Shown piece by piece: positions 55,329 to 64,000 of a stretch of DNA of 64,000 nucleotides. The DNA lies in NCBI GenBank assembly GCA_947493145.1, contig CANLPZ010000001.1, positions 1,454,501 to 1,518,500 of the forward strand, read 5' to 3'. The stretch's first letter is position 1. Each line of letters opens with the position of its first letter. A program made the position numbers and the translations under genes. This DNA is from an uncultured Paracoccaceae bacterium (lineage in GTDB: Bacteria > Pseudomonadota > Alphaproteobacteria > Rhodobacterales > Rhodobacteraceae). Under the pieces are notes generated by a model, which made no database searches, was not told the DNA's origin, and saw only the letters and a program-made list of their open reading frames with translations.

Positions 55329-56236
55329 CACCGGAGTTCATCCCCTTCCAAGATGCTGACCATTTACTGGATTGGCACGATTTAACCGATGCGATCACGT
55401 CGGGGCATCAGTTCGCGAAAGCAAAAGTCGACGATACCTTTTTGTACCGCGGTGGCGACACGTTACTGTCACGATCTGCTTGGATCGATGGAATGGGCAT
55501 TGCGGTTAAAACGGCGACGATATTTCCAAACAATGATCCCAAAATTGCGTCGTCGATCAACGGCGGCGTCAGTCTTTATTCCGATAAAACCGGTGAATTG
55601 GAATCCATTTTGGATTTTCACTTGGTTACGAAATGGAAAACCGCTGGCGATAGTCTGCTTGCTGCCAAACGTTTGGCACGATCTGATAGCAAACGCATAC
55701 TGATCGTTGGCGCGGGCACTGTCGCAACCTCTTTGCGGGATGCCTACGGTGCTGCGTTTCCTGACGCAGATTTCATGATCTGGAACCGCACGCATAGCCG
55801 TGCAGCTGCGCTGGCGGCGCGATATAAAAGCACGTTCGCCGTGACCGATTTGGAAGACGCGGTTCGCCAAGCCGATATTGTGACATCAGCAACAATGGGG
55901 ACGGAGCCGCTGATCAAAGGCGATTGGCTGCAGGCGGGTCAGCACATTGATTTGATCGGTGCGTATCGCCCTGACATGCGCGAGACAGATGATTCAGCGT
56001 TGAAACGAGCGCGTATTTTTGTCGATAGCCGTGAAACAACGATTAACCATATTGGCGAGTTAAAAACGCCAATTGAAAACGGTGTTATTGGTCCGGAACA
56101 TATCGTTGCCGATTTTTATGAGTTGGGGCGATTTCGACGCTCCCCCGATGATATCACACTGTTTAAAAATGGCGGTGGTGCCCATTTGGATTTAATGGTC
56201 AGTCGATATATTTCTGACGTATGGGCAGCGCGTTAG
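55325..56236 (+). CDS. Ornithine cyclodeaminase / mu-crystallin family protein
   Basis: Product of 303 residues with the NAD-binding Rossmann motif VGAGTVATSLRDAYGAAFP and the conserved ATMGTEPLIKGDWLQAGQHIDLIGAYRPDMRE, FVDSRETTINHIGEL. Members convert ornithine to proline or reduce cyclic imines. The start at 55325 overlaps the HAD stop; a longer frame at 55274 is rejected. Enzymatic role is inferred from the family. Confidence 0.9.
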   Translation: MTPEFIPFQDADHLLDWHDLTDAITSGHQFAKAKVDDTFLYRGGDTLLSRSAWIDGMGIAVKTATIFPNNDPKIASSINGGVSLYSDKTGELESILDFHLVTKWKTAGDSLLAAKRLARSDSKRILIVGAGTVATSLRDAYGAAFPDADFMIWNRTHSRAAALAARYKSTFAVTDLEDAVRQADIVTSATMGTEPLIKGDWLQAGQHIDLIGAYRPDMRETDDSALKRARIFVDSRETTINHIGELKTPIENGVIGPEHIVADFYELGRFRRSPDDITLFKNGGGAHLDLMVSRYISDVWAAR

Positions 56237-56276
56237 ACGGGCCCAACGGTTGCGAATTTGGGGAAAGGTAAATTTG

Positions 56277-57206
56277 ATGACGATTTTAGTGCTTGTTGTG
56301 ATCGCCGCTGTCGTGGCGTTGCCATGGATAATGGAAATGCGACGGTTGACGGTTGATCAAGATATTCAAGAGAGTGCACCCGGTGAGATGATTGAAACCC
56401 GCTTGGGCAAAACGCATATCAATTGGCACGGTCCAGCACGAGGTCCGGTGGTCGTGGCGATTCACGGATTAACGACACCGTCACCAGTTTGGAACGCCGT
56501 TGCAATGCGTTTAGGGGAGCTTGGTTATCGGACGCTGACTTATGATCTTTATGGGCGTGGGTTTTCAGATGCGCCAAAGGGCGAACAAAACTGCGCGTTC
56601 TTTTTGAACCAACTTCAGGATGTTCTGGACAGCCAAGGACTTGACGATGACTTAACGCTAATTGGGTTTTCAATGGGCGGGTCCATTGCCACAGCATATT
56701 CAGCGGCGCACCCAGATCGCATGCGACGCGTCATTTTGTTAGCGTCTGGTGGGTTGGATCAAAATGTTTCTAAGTTTTCAAAATTTTGTATCAACACGCC
56801 GGTTGTTGGGGATTGGCTGTTTGGCCTCGTCGGTGCGCGTCGCGGCAAAAAAGGAATTCAGGCAGAAGAGCGTATGTTAGATATTGAAGTTGAGGGATTG
56901 TCGGACGCGCAGCGCGCCGAATATGGTCGAAAGGGGTTTTTACGGTCTGTTCTCGCCTCACGTCGTGGGATCTTGGCGGATGAAATGGACGCGGAACATA
57001 AGCTGATAAGTCGAGCTGGAATCCCAGTGGTTGCAATTTGGGGAACGAAAGATACGGCTATTCCTTTGTCTTCGATGGGGCGTTTGGCCCAAGTGAACAG
57101 GGTCGCACGTCAGGATCAGGTCGATGGTGCGACGCATGCAATGCCGTATACACATTCAATGCCGTTGAAGTCTATTTTATCTGAGGTTTTGACGGAACGA
57201 GATTGA
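56277..57206 (+). CDS. Alpha/beta hydrolase with N-terminal membrane anchor
   Basis: A 309-residue protein with one N-terminal hydrophobic segment (TILVLVVIAAVVALPWIM) and a lipase/esterase domain: HGLTTPSPVWNAVAMRL, the nucleophile elbow GFSMGGSIA, and a catalytic histidine in GATHAMPYTHSM. Likely acts on an ester or amide in the periplasm or at the membrane. Start at 56277 after AAAGG. Confidence 0.86.
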   Translation: MTILVLVVIAAVVALPWIMEMRRLTVDQDIQESAPGEMIETRLGKTHINWHGPARGPVVVAIHGLTTPSPVWNAVAMRLGELGYRTLTYDLYGRGFSDAPKGEQNCAFFLNQLQDVLDSQGLDDDLTLIGFSMGGSIATAYSAAHPDRMRRVILLASGGLDQNVSKFSKFCINTPVVGDWLFGLVGARRGKKGIQAEERMLDIEVEGLSDAQRAEYGRKGFLRSVLASRRGILADEMDAEHKLISRAGIPVVAIWGTKDTAIPLSSMGRLAQVNRVARQDQVDGATHAMPYTHSMPLKSILSEVLTERD

Positions 57207-57260
57207 TCCAATTGAGCGCCCTAAAGGGCGCAAGTTCTACTACGGGTGCAACACGAACGG

Positions 57261-58493
57261 TTATGCGGCTGCGGGTAAGGCGCGTTCTTTGATCGGTAAA
57301 TGAATAAGCGCGGAGAAAGCACCAACTGCCACACCGACCCACCAGACTGCGGTGTAATCCCCATAGATATCGTACATCTTTCCGCCAAGCCAAACGCCTA
57401 AGAAACTTCCCAGTTGGTGACTAAAGAATACGATCCCATAGAGTGTTCCCATGTATCTGAGACCATAGATGTGGGCGACGAGACCCGATGTTAACGGCAC
57501 GGTTGCAAGCCAAAGAGCGCCCATCCCGAACGAAAACAAGAGGACTGACATTGGGGTAATTGGAAACATGATAAAAAGGGCAGCGATGATTGTTCGACCC
57601 GTGTAAATCCCCGCAAGAAGGTATTTCTTGGAATATCGTTTTCCGGCCCAACCCGCGGCAATCGTACCAGCAATATTGGCCAAGCCGATTAACGAAATTG
57701 CAACGGCGCCAAGCGCTGAAGTGGATGTGATCCCCAACCCATATAACATTCCGCCCGGTGCAATGGGGCCGCAAAGTTCTGTGACGAAGGCAGGGAAATG
57801 TGCTGTCACAAATGCAAGTTGATATCCGCAGGAAAAGAAACCTAGAAAGATCATTGTGTATGAAGGATCGCGAAACGCACGTTTTACAACCTCGCCAATT
57901 GACCGTTCCAATTCGACTTTGCTGACTTCTGGCGCGCGCATCATTGGCAGGCACATTAATGTCGCTAACACGATCCCCGCGAAGACGACAAAAACCATTT
58001 GCCATGTCATCATTGTCATCAGGTATTCGGCGAGCGGTGCGCCGACGACTTGCCCAGCTGATCCGGCTGCGGTGGCGATCGCCAAAGACATCGATCGATT
58101 TTCGTCGCTTGATGCCCGACCCACGACCGCCAAGATAACGCCAAAACCGGTGCCGGCGATACCGAACCCAATCAAGATGTTATAAGCCTGCATTGCTCCA
58201 GGCGTGGTTGCGCCTGCGGATAAAACCAATCCAATGGCGTAAATGATAGCCCCTAAAATAATCGCTTTGCGATCTGTAACCCGTTCCGCAATAGCGCCAA
58301 AGATCGGCTGGCCGATACCCCATGCGAGGTTTTGGATCGCAATCGCCATCGAAAATTCGGCGCGCGCCCATCCAAATTCATCTGCTATTGGGATTTGGAA
58401 AACCCCAAATGATGCGCGGATCGCAAAGCTGAATAGCATGATAATGCAACCGGCTATGAGAACAGGTGTAATGAGGGGCGCTGACTTTGACAT
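57261..58493 (-). CDS. Major facilitator superfamily transporter (monocarboxylate/oxalate type)
   Basis: Twelve-helix membrane protein of 410 residues in the OFA/MCT branch of MFS (ASFGVFQIPIADEFGWARAEFSMAIAIQNLAWGIGQPIFGAIAERV, a C-terminal SHQLGSFLGVWLGGKMYDIYGDYTAVW). Possible carboxylate uptake. The start at 58493 follows AAGGAGAGACCC. Confidence 0.88.
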   Translation of the reverse strand: MSKSAPLITPVLIAGCIIMLFSFAIRASFGVFQIPIADEFGWARAEFSMAIAIQNLAWGIGQPIFGAIAERVTDRKAIILGAIIYAIGLVLSAGATTPGAMQAYNILIGFGIAGTGFGVILAVVGRASSDENRSMSLAIATAAGSAGQVVGAPLAEYLMTMMTWQMVFVVFAGIVLATLMCLPMMRAPEVSKVELERSIGEVVKRAFRDPSYTMIFLGFFSCGYQLAFVTAHFPAFVTELCGPIAPGGMLYGLGITSTSALGAVAISLIGLANIAGTIAAGWAGKRYSKKYLLAGIYTGRTIIAALFIMFPITPMSVLLFSFGMGALWLATVPLTSGLVAHIYGLRYMGTLYGIVFFSHQLGSFLGVWLGGKMYDIYGDYTAVWWVGVAVGAFSALIHLPIKERALPAAA

Positions 58494-58567
58494 GGGTCTC
58501 TCCTTGGTCGGACAGACGGTAGTCAAATACGCCAAGTCGTCAAATCATCTATTGTGATGGAAACAAT

Positions 58568-58834
58568 TCAGCGGTTTTGAATATTGTCGATTATTTGGGC
58601 CGTCCAGTCGCCGATGATCGGGATAAAATCGATATGCCCCAAGGCATAAACAGTCCACGCGACCAAAACGGTCGCGCCCAAAACCGACCCCAAACCAAAG
58701 GCGAGCCCTCGTACAAATTGAAATCCGATCAAGCGCCAAAAGGATGAATGTGCTTTTAGGAACTTGTGATCGCGCAAGGCGCGCAGCTCGTCTGTTAACG
58801 CGACGATTTCGGATTGGTTATTCTGATCAGCCAT
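58568..58834 (-). CDS. DUF5665 domain-containing membrane protein
   Basis: An 88-residue protein with a soluble start (LRALRDHKFLKAHSSFWRLIGF) and one membrane segment (LAFGLGSVLGATVLVAWTVYAL). This is the DUF5665 pattern; function unknown. It lies alone between the MFS gene and tag. Confidence 0.8.
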   Translation of the reverse strand: MADQNNQSEIVALTDELRALRDHKFLKAHSSFWRLIGFQFVRGLAFGLGSVLGATVLVAWTVYALGHIDFIPIIGDWTAQIIDNIQNR

Positions 58835-58888
58835 GCCAAAAAGATATGGATTTAAACTAAAGTTTCAATTGCAGAAAGCGGTGGAAAA

Positions 58889-59515
58889 GTGGAGCTGGAC
58901 ATTGATGACCAAGGCGTAGTGCGATGTTCTTGGGCCGCGTCTGCGCCTGAATTTTACGACTATCACGACACCGAATGGGGATTTCCGGTCTCTGATGAAT
59001 TCCGGCTTTTTGAAAAAATTTGTCTCGAAGGCTTCCAGTCCGGTCTCAGTTGGCGGACCATACTTGCAAAACGTGAAAATTTCCGCGCAGCTTTTGCTGG
59101 GTTTGACTACAGAAAAATTGCGAATTTTGACGAAGCGGACGTGAACCGATTGCAAAACGATGCGGGAATTATTCGCCATAAAGGAAAAATAAACGCGACC
59201 ATAAACAATGCGCGACGTGCGATTGAAATGGCAGAGGAATTTGGATCTGTTGCCGCCTATCTTTGGCAATTTGAACCAGATCCAAAAGAGGTTGATCCGC
59301 CCCAATCTATGTCGGTGTCACCAACGTCGATTGCCTTGTCAAAAGATTTGAAAAAACGGGGCTGGAAATTCGTAGGACCAACAACAATGTTTGCGCTTAT
59401 GCAGGCCATGGGTCTGATAAATGATCATAAAATAGGATGCCATTGCCGCGAACGTGCAGCCAAAGCACGCGCGGACTTTAAAAAGCCTGTTCCAATCGGT
59501 AGTAAATCCACGTGA
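58889..59515 (+). CDS. tag: DNA-3-methyladenine glycosylase I
   Basis: Removes 3-methyladenine from alkylated DNA. The 208-residue protein has the zinc-binding N terminus (RCSWAASAPEFYDYHDTEWGFPV) and C-terminal GCHCRERAA, plus LSWRTILAKRENFRAAFAGFD. It overlaps zapE by GTGA, a translational coupling. Confidence 0.94.
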   Translation: MELDIDDQGVVRCSWAASAPEFYDYHDTEWGFPVSDEFRLFEKICLEGFQSGLSWRTILAKRENFRAAFAGFDYRKIANFDEADVNRLQNDAGIIRHKGKINATINNARRAIEMAEEFGSVAAYLWQFEPDPKEVDPPQSMSVSPTSIALSKDLKKRGWKFVGPTTMFALMQAMGLINDHKIGCHCRERAAKARADFKKPVPIGSKST

Positions 59516-60567
59516 CGATCGAAGATATCTATAAATCGCGGGTTGCTGCTGGTGAATTGACCCCTGATCCGGCGCAAGAACACGTGTTGCCGGAATTTGA
59601 GCGCATCAGAGCGGGGTTCTCCGTGCCCGTGAAGTCTGGTTGGTTTTCAAAAAAGACACCAGCACCAAAGGGTTTGTATCTTTGGGGCGGTGTCGGACGC
59701 GGAAAATCAATGTTGATGGATCTTTTCGTCGACAGCTTGGATGTGCCTGTTCGACGCGTTCATTTCCACGCGTTTATGCAAGAAATTCATGCCGCCATGC
59801 ACGAGGCGCGCAAAACAGGGGTCGAGGATGCGCTTGAACCCGTCGCATCCGCTGTTATTGCCGATGTTCGTTGCCTTGCATTTGACGAAATGCAAATTTC
59901 CGACATAACCGATGCGATGATCGTTGGGCGGCTTTTTGAAAAACTATTTGCGGCGGACGTTGTTGTCGTCACGACGTCGAACAGAATTCCTGATGATTTG
60001 TACAAAGATGGACTAAATCGCGCTTTGTTTTTGCCGTTCATCGATCTTCTGAAGGATCAAATGGTTGTACACGAACTGGCGTCTCCGACAGATTATCGAC
60101 AGGATCGATTGGCCGGATCACCGGTTTATTTCACACCGGTGAACGCCGATGCGCGGGCTAAAATTGATACTGTTTGGGCTGATCTGACAGGTGGCGACGC
60201 AGAACCATTAACGTTGCATGTTAAGGGAAGGGAGGTCTTAATCCCTGCGTATCGAAATGGCGTCGCGCGCGCGGCGTTCCACGATCTGTGTGGAAAACCG
60301 CTTGGGGCTGCTGACTATCTTGCGCTGTCTGATAAAATTTCGGTCTTGGTTCTGGAAAACATTCCAAGCTTAGGGCGTTCGAATTTCAATGAAGCGAAAC
60401 GGTTTGTCACGCTGATTGATGCACTTTACGAGGCGAAAGTTCGTTTGATCGCAAGCGCGGCATCGTCACCGGAAATGTTGTACCTCGAAGGCGAAGGTAC
60501 ATTCGAATTCGAACGGACGGCGAGCCGGTTGCGGGAAATGCAGGACAAGGATTGGGGGACTTCATGA
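59512..60567 (+). CDS. zapE: Cell division protein ZapE (AFG1-like ATPase)
   Basis: AAA+-like ATPase of 351 residues with Walker A GGVGRGKSML and Walker B LAFDEMQ, and the sensor DVVVVTTSNRIPDDLY. Works at the division septum in E. coli. GTG start overlaps the tag stop; its own stop overlaps the ATG of a broken GFA-like gene. Confidence 0.94.
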   Translation: MTIEDIYKSRVAAGELTPDPAQEHVLPEFERIRAGFSVPVKSGWFSKKTPAPKGLYLWGGVGRGKSMLMDLFVDSLDVPVRRVHFHAFMQEIHAAMHEARKTGVEDALEPVASAVIADVRCLAFDEMQISDITDAMIVGRLFEKLFAADVVVVTTSNRIPDDLYKDGLNRALFLPFIDLLKDQMVVHELASPTDYRQDRLAGSPVYFTPVNADARAKIDTVWADLTGGDAEPLTLHVKGREVLIPAYRNGVARAAFHDLCGKPLGAADYLALSDKISVLVLENIPSLGRSNFNEAKRFVTLIDALYEAKVRLIASAASSPEMLYLEGEGTFEFERTASRLREMQDKDWGTS

Positions 60568-60871
60568 CGATATCGGGGACGTGTCATTGTGGCGGTGTCG
60601 AGTATGAATTTAACGATACCCCTGATTTTGCAATACGGTGCAACTGTTCCATCTGCCGTCGGAAATGACCCGTTATATGCATGGCGACAAAGACCTAAGC
60701 TTTCAAACCTGCAAAACTTGCGGAACAACTGTGAGTTGGGAACAGGTCAATCCATCAGAAACAAAACCTCGAATGGCGGTGAATTTGAATCTTGCCGACT
60801 TGGATGTGATAAAAGATATCCCCGTTCGACTTTTTGATGGCGCCGACACTTGGGAATTTTACGAGGCTTAG
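60564..60871 (+). pseudogene. Broken GFA-family protein (glutathione-dependent formaldehyde-activating type)
   Basis: ATG 60564 gives MTISGTCHCGGVEYEF and CNCSICRRK, the first two zinc-site motifs of the GFA family, then TGA at 60666-60668. In another frame the sequence continues at once with TRYMHGDKDLSFQTCKTCGT and RLFDGADTWEFYEA, the C-terminal part, to TAG 60871. The roughly 20-25 residues normally lying between CRR and the YMxGDK motif are missing, with a change of frame, so an internal deletion has broken the gene. It overlaps the zapE stop. Confidence 0.85.
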
Positions 60872-60958
60872 TTAGGTATCCGAAATATTGACCCGTAAAC
60901 GGGTGAACGACGCAGGTTTGCGGAAAATATTTGTGATTGGTCGGGTCACCAATGACAT

Positions 60959-60987
60959 AAAAAAACCGGGCCACGTTGGGCCCGGTT
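60959..60987 (-). terminator. Rho-independent terminator after the LysM-protein gene
   Basis: On the minus strand AACCGGGCC pairs with GGCCCGGTT around a six-base loop and is followed by seven Ts. It ends the rhodanese-LysM operon. Confidence 0.92.
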
Positions 60988-61018
60988 AGGTATGCTCGAT
61001 GTCTTTTCTTGCCTTTTT

Positions 61019-62275
61019 TTATTGAGGTATGACCAACCGCTGCCCAACGCGAATTTGATCGGGGCTGGCCAACCTATCGGTATTGGCCGCAAATATGCGC
61101 GGATAGTCGAAGGTGTTGCCGTAATAGCGTAGGGAGATTGACGCTAGGCTTTCACCTGTGACGACGCGATGAACGAGCACTTCGCCGTCAATAAATGTTC
61201 GTTGTGGGGGCACTTGATATTCTGGATCAACGGCTGACCCTTCTGCCGTGATCTGCATTAAGGCTTCGACCAGAGTTGCGGTATCGATTTCGCCTTCGGC
61301 GTTTACCAAACCACCAGGAACAGTAAGTTGGTTTTTGTTAATCGCGTCCGTGATGATCGCGCGAAGCACTGCATCCGATTGATCAGTTGCAATTGCTTGC
61401 GCGATCAGCCCTGCCAAATCGTCTTGTGCGCTTGATCCGGTTGATCCTTGTTGCCCGACAAAGGTTCCAAGATCAGCAACAATTTGTGCCGATACTTCCT
61501 TCATCAGCGATGTACCTGAAAGTGTCGCTTCGGCGGTTTGCGGTTTCTTGACTTGAACACCCAGAACCGTGAGCGCACCGTTCGCTCGGTTCGCAAGGTC
61601 AAGATCAGCGGTATCGACTTTGCTTGCTAGTTTTCGTAGATCGGCGCCCTCGATTGGAGCTGAAATCGTGGCGGCAGTGTCTTGCGTGCCAGTTTCGTCC
61701 ATTGGGATAATAAAGAGCCCAACAGCCAAAACCGCGATGGCTGCCGCCAGCCCACCGTATGCATATTTAGTTGGAACGCCGAAAATGGTCGCAGGCATTG
61801 TTTCGTTCGCATCCGAAGATGTGTTTGGCGCAACAAAAGGTGCAACATTGGCGTCTGGCTGCGCAGGGGGCGCAACAGGTTCAGTAACAGCGGGTTGGGC
61901 TGCTTGTTCAATGGGTGTCTCGATTGCCGTGGCGGCACTTGGAACGTCTGTTTCTTCGGCATGGATCGCCGTTTGATGTGCAACCGCGTCGAATTCGGCA
62001 GGGCGTTCAAAAACCGGTTGGCTGCGATCTGTTTCTTCTGGGCGAACGATTGCTGTCGGTTCGACCTGTGGGGTCGCACCACTTGTCGGGGCGATATGAG
62101 CAAGTGTCGCCGCGGTTTCAACGATCTGTTGATCGTAGTCGTAAGCGTCCGGCAACTGTTGGTGTTCTGTCATGAACGATGGAATTTTTGCCTCAGTCTG
62201 AACTTCGACAGGTTCTACGTCATCGCTGACAACAGGTGCATTGATCGTTAGTTTTTTCGGTGTGTTGTTGCTCAT
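61019..62275 (-). CDS. LysM-domain membrane protein
   Basis: The 418-residue protein has a long acidic, Pro/Ala/Thr-rich N-terminal part, one membrane segment near residue 175 (YAYGGLAAAIAVLAVGLFIIP), a helical periplasmic stretch and a C-terminal LysM domain (VHRVVTGESLASISLRYYG, IRVGQRLVIPQ) that binds peptidoglycan. The orientation with the LysM outside is inferred. It overlaps the upstream rhodanese gene by four bases. Confidence 0.85.
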   Translation of the reverse strand: MSNNTPKKLTINAPVVSDDVEPVEVQTEAKIPSFMTEHQQLPDAYDYDQQIVETAATLAHIAPTSGATPQVEPTAIVRPEETDRSQPVFERPAEFDAVAHQTAIHAEETDVPSAATAIETPIEQAAQPAVTEPVAPPAQPDANVAPFVAPNTSSDANETMPATIFGVPTKYAYGGLAAAIAVLAVGLFIIPMDETGTQDTAATISAPIEGADLRKLASKVDTADLDLANRANGALTVLGVQVKKPQTAEATLSGTSLMKEVSAQIVADLGTFVGQQGSTGSSAQDDLAGLIAQAIATDQSDAVLRAIITDAINKNQLTVPGGLVNAEGEIDTATLVEALMQITAEGSAVDPEYQVPPQRTFIDGEVLVHRVVTGESLASISLRYYGNTFDYPRIFAANTDRLASPDQIRVGQRLVIPQ

Positions 62276-62895
62276 GCTGGCACCTCAACACTTAGGCCCA
62301 AGACCTTCCAAACTTGCATTCCGCCGCGGTAGTACTGCAGCTTTTCTGCGGGATAACCCAACCCGATAAGATTATTGATTGCGCGTGTTGTTTCATCCGA
62401 CCACGGGCCATTGCAGAACATTGTAAGTTCGATCGCATTGGCAAAGTCCCAGCCGTCTTCTGTTTTGACGCCGCCTAACGCAGCCAAAATATCGTCACGG
62501 AACGGGTTCAATTGATCCAAGGCAGGAAAATACATGTTCATTGCGCCTGGGATCGTACCATTTTGGTACCATGATGGTGATCGGCTATCGATTAAAACAC
62601 CGCGCCCATTGGCGACAACGGTTTCGACAAATTCAATCACTTCAAGCTCACCGACGGTTTCCACACCTTCTGCGGCGGTCATGTCCGTGATGCAAAACGG
62701 TGGACAAGGACGTCCTGTTTTTGCGAACTCTTGTTCGATCAATCCACGGTTATTTTGTGACCGCGCAACAACATAAGTTTCACCGGCGACTTCAAAACTT
62801 TTGCTTTTCACGTCGTCCGTAAGACGTACTTCTTGTGCTGAAAGTGCTACTGGCAAAATAACAACTGATAATCCTGCGCACAAATGTCGCAACAT
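62272..62895 (-). CDS. Exported rhodanese-like protein
   Basis: The 207-residue protein has a signal peptide (MLRHLCAGLSVVILPVALSAQE) and a rhodanese domain: NGRGVLIDSRSPSWYQNGTIPGAMN and the active cysteine in LTMFCNGPWSDET. Periplasmic sulfurtransferase or redox role is plausible. It is coupled to the LysM gene. The ATG follows the cluster of GANTC sites described in the findings. Confidence 0.88.
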   Translation of the reverse strand: MLRHLCAGLSVVILPVALSAQEVRLTDDVKSKSFEVAGETYVVARSQNNRGLIEQEFAKTGRPCPPFCITDMTAAEGVETVGELEVIEFVETVVANGRGVLIDSRSPSWYQNGTIPGAMNMYFPALDQLNPFRDDILAALGGVKTEDGWDFANAIELTMFCNGPWSDETTRAINNLIGLGYPAEKLQYYRGGMQVWKVLGLSVEVPA

Positions 62896-63049
62896 AATGT
62901 AATCCCCCGAACCGCATTACACAGAGTCTGGCAGTCGACCCCTATTGGCAGCGTATGCGTTATTGTTTGGACTAGATGTAGAGTATGGGTGATTCGCCTG
63001 TCAACACCACTGATTCGCGAATCGCATTTTTTAAGCAATGTTTGCTTAC

Positions 63050-64000
63050 TTACGTTGTGTTCGCGCGGATGACGTCACCCGCCAAATACAACGATCCACA
63101 AATCAAAATCCGTGCATTCGGTGTTTCGTTGGAAATCGTTGTAATCGCCTCAGCAACTGTTGTTGCAGTTTCCGATCGCAAACCCACGGCCTCCGCAGCG
63201 TTTGCAGTTTCTTCGGCGCTCAGCGTCGCAGCCTCACCTGGAATCGAAACAGCGGTCAGGCTTTCGGCAATGTTTGCCAACGGTGCCATAAACCCACCAA
63301 TTTCTTTGGTGTTCAGCATTCCACAAATTAAATGCGTTGGGCGCGGTGGAAGATCTGTCAGCAATTTGGAAAGTGCCCGACCGGCTGCCGGATTATGTCC
63401 GCCATCAAGCCAAAGTTCGGCGTCTCCGGCCAATTCGACAAGTTTTCCGGTTGTTAGGCGCTGCATTCTTGCAGGCCAATCCGCGTGGGTCATTGCAGCG
63501 GCACACGCAGTTTCGTCGCAACCCAGATAGCGCAGCACCGCCAAGGCCATTCCAGCGTTTTCGATTTGATGGTCGCCCAAAAGTGCCGGCAACGGTAAGT
63601 CCAATAAACCGAGTTCGTCTTGAAACACCAATCGGCCATGTTCTGTCGTGACATGCCAATGTTGGCCGTACGCCAAGACTGGGGCACCCAATCTGGCCGC
63701 TTGTGTTTCGATCACATTCAAACCGTCGTCGTGTTGTTTGCCGACCACGACGGGAACGCCGTGTTTGATAATTCCGGCTTTTTCACCAGCGATTTCAGCC
63801 AGCGTGTCGCCCAAGAATTGTTGGTGATCTAAATCAACAGGGGTGATGACCGAAATCGCAGGGGTGACAACATTCGTTGCATCCAATCGACCACCCAATC
63901 CGACCTCCAACAAGGTATAGTCCGCAGGTGTTCTGGAAAACGCCAATAAACCGGCGACTGTGGTAATTTCGAAATACGTAATGGCTTCGCCGTCGTTGGC
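63050..64000 (-). CDS. folC: Bifunctional folylpolyglutamate / dihydrofolate synthase, 3' part
   Basis: The gene is cut by the window edge: the frame stays open to base 64000 (NDGEAITYFEITTVAG precedes the first in-window TTG). The 317 visible residues show the Mur-ligase-like core: DYTLLEVGLGGRLDATNVV, the DLDHQQFLGDTLAEIAGEKAGI ATP and folate site, LAGDAELWLDGGHNPAAGRALSKLL and ILICGSLYLAGDVI. Adds glutamates to folates and makes dihydrofolate. Confidence 0.95.
   Translation of the reverse strand, partial: ANDGEAITYFEITTVAGLLAFSRTPADYTLLEVGLGGRLDATNVVTPAISVITPVDLDHQQFLGDTLAEIAGEKAGIIKHGVPVVVGKQHDDGLNVIETQAARLGAPVLAYGQHWHVTTEHGRLVFQDELGLLDLPLPALLGDHQIENAGMALAVLRYLGCDETACAAAMTHADWPARMQRLTTGKLVELAGDAELWLDGGHNPAAGRALSKLLTDLPPRPTHLICGMLNTKEIGGFMAPLANIAESLTAVSIPGEAATLSAEETANAAEAVGLRSETATTVAEAITTISNETPNARILICGSLYLAGDVIRANTT

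Noticed and set aside
1..64000. CRISPR, prophage, transposon, tRNA or rRNA
   Set aside because: No regularly spaced repeats, integrase, transposase, terminal inverted repeats or cloverleaf sequence was found on reading.

Overview
The window looks like a chromosomal segment of a marine alphaproteobacterium of the Rhodobacteraceae (Roseobacter group). The evidence is the gene set and gene style: a class III alcohol dehydrogenase with a ClpP paralogue, DUF2794, IalB-type secreted protein, choice-of-anchor-L/Hint proteins, a leucyl aminopeptidase-NlpC/P60 pair, an MbfA-type ferritin with an Irr-like box, and many ATGA/TAATG overlaps. Base composition is moderate for the family (by eye about half G+C). 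I see no prophage, insertion sequence, CRISPR array, tRNA or rRNA; this is mostly core genome on both strands.

Layout. 1-5.4 kb: end of an ABC-transporter permease, an AttH/CrtC-like lipocalin protein, UDP-glucose dehydrogenase and an uncharacterised membrane protein. 5.4-10.1 kb: a phosphoesterase and the serine pathway (serA, serC with a structured leader, divergent serB). 10.1-16.6 kb: asparaginase, IalB-like protein, rlmN, iron alcohol dehydrogenase, LOG protein, dapD. 16.6-20.4 kb: a prokaryotic ionotropic-glutamate-receptor-like protein and two tandem Hint proteins. 20.7-26.2 kb: dapE, acetyltransferase, rnr, DUF1801, a nonsense-broken secreted protein and rppH. 26.2-31.1 kb: the rsfS-rlmH-gpmI-envC-ctpA operon. 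31.2-40.7 kb: MscS channel, SOUL protein, leuC, leuD, then a membrane protein, an endonuclease-like protein, a divergent reductase/LysR pair, and leuB. 40.8-47.4 kb: two transporters, asd, leucyl aminopeptidase and NlpC/P60, DUF2794. 47.7-50.4 kb: cytochrome c', I78 inhibitor lipoprotein, class III alcohol dehydrogenase, ClpP. 50.3-53.1 kb: TetR regulator, small secreted protein, MbfA and a pyruvyl-transferase-like protein. 53.2-58.8 kb: carriers and metabolic enzymes. 58.9-64 kb: tag-zapE-(broken GFA protein), LysM and rhodanese proteins, and the 3' part of folC.

Together the window supplies serine (SerA/C/B), lysine/diaminopimelate (Asd, DapD, DapE), leucine (LeuC/D/B), RNA maturation and ribosome tuning (RlmN, RlmH, RsfS, Rnr, RppH), and envelope functions (EnvC, CtpA, LysM, NlpC/P60, MscS).

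No obvious new defence island or biosynthetic cluster is present. The observations most worth following are: a 16-bp operator-like sequence occurring upstream of the TetR gene and twice in the intergenic region between a small secreted protein and mbfA, next to an Irr-like box; a tandem pair of Hint proteins of which the second has lost the catalytic Cys and His; a glutamate-receptor-like channel without the potassium filter; a putative three-hairpin small RNA after leuD with its own promoter; and two freshly broken genes (one by an in-frame TGA, one by an internal deletion).
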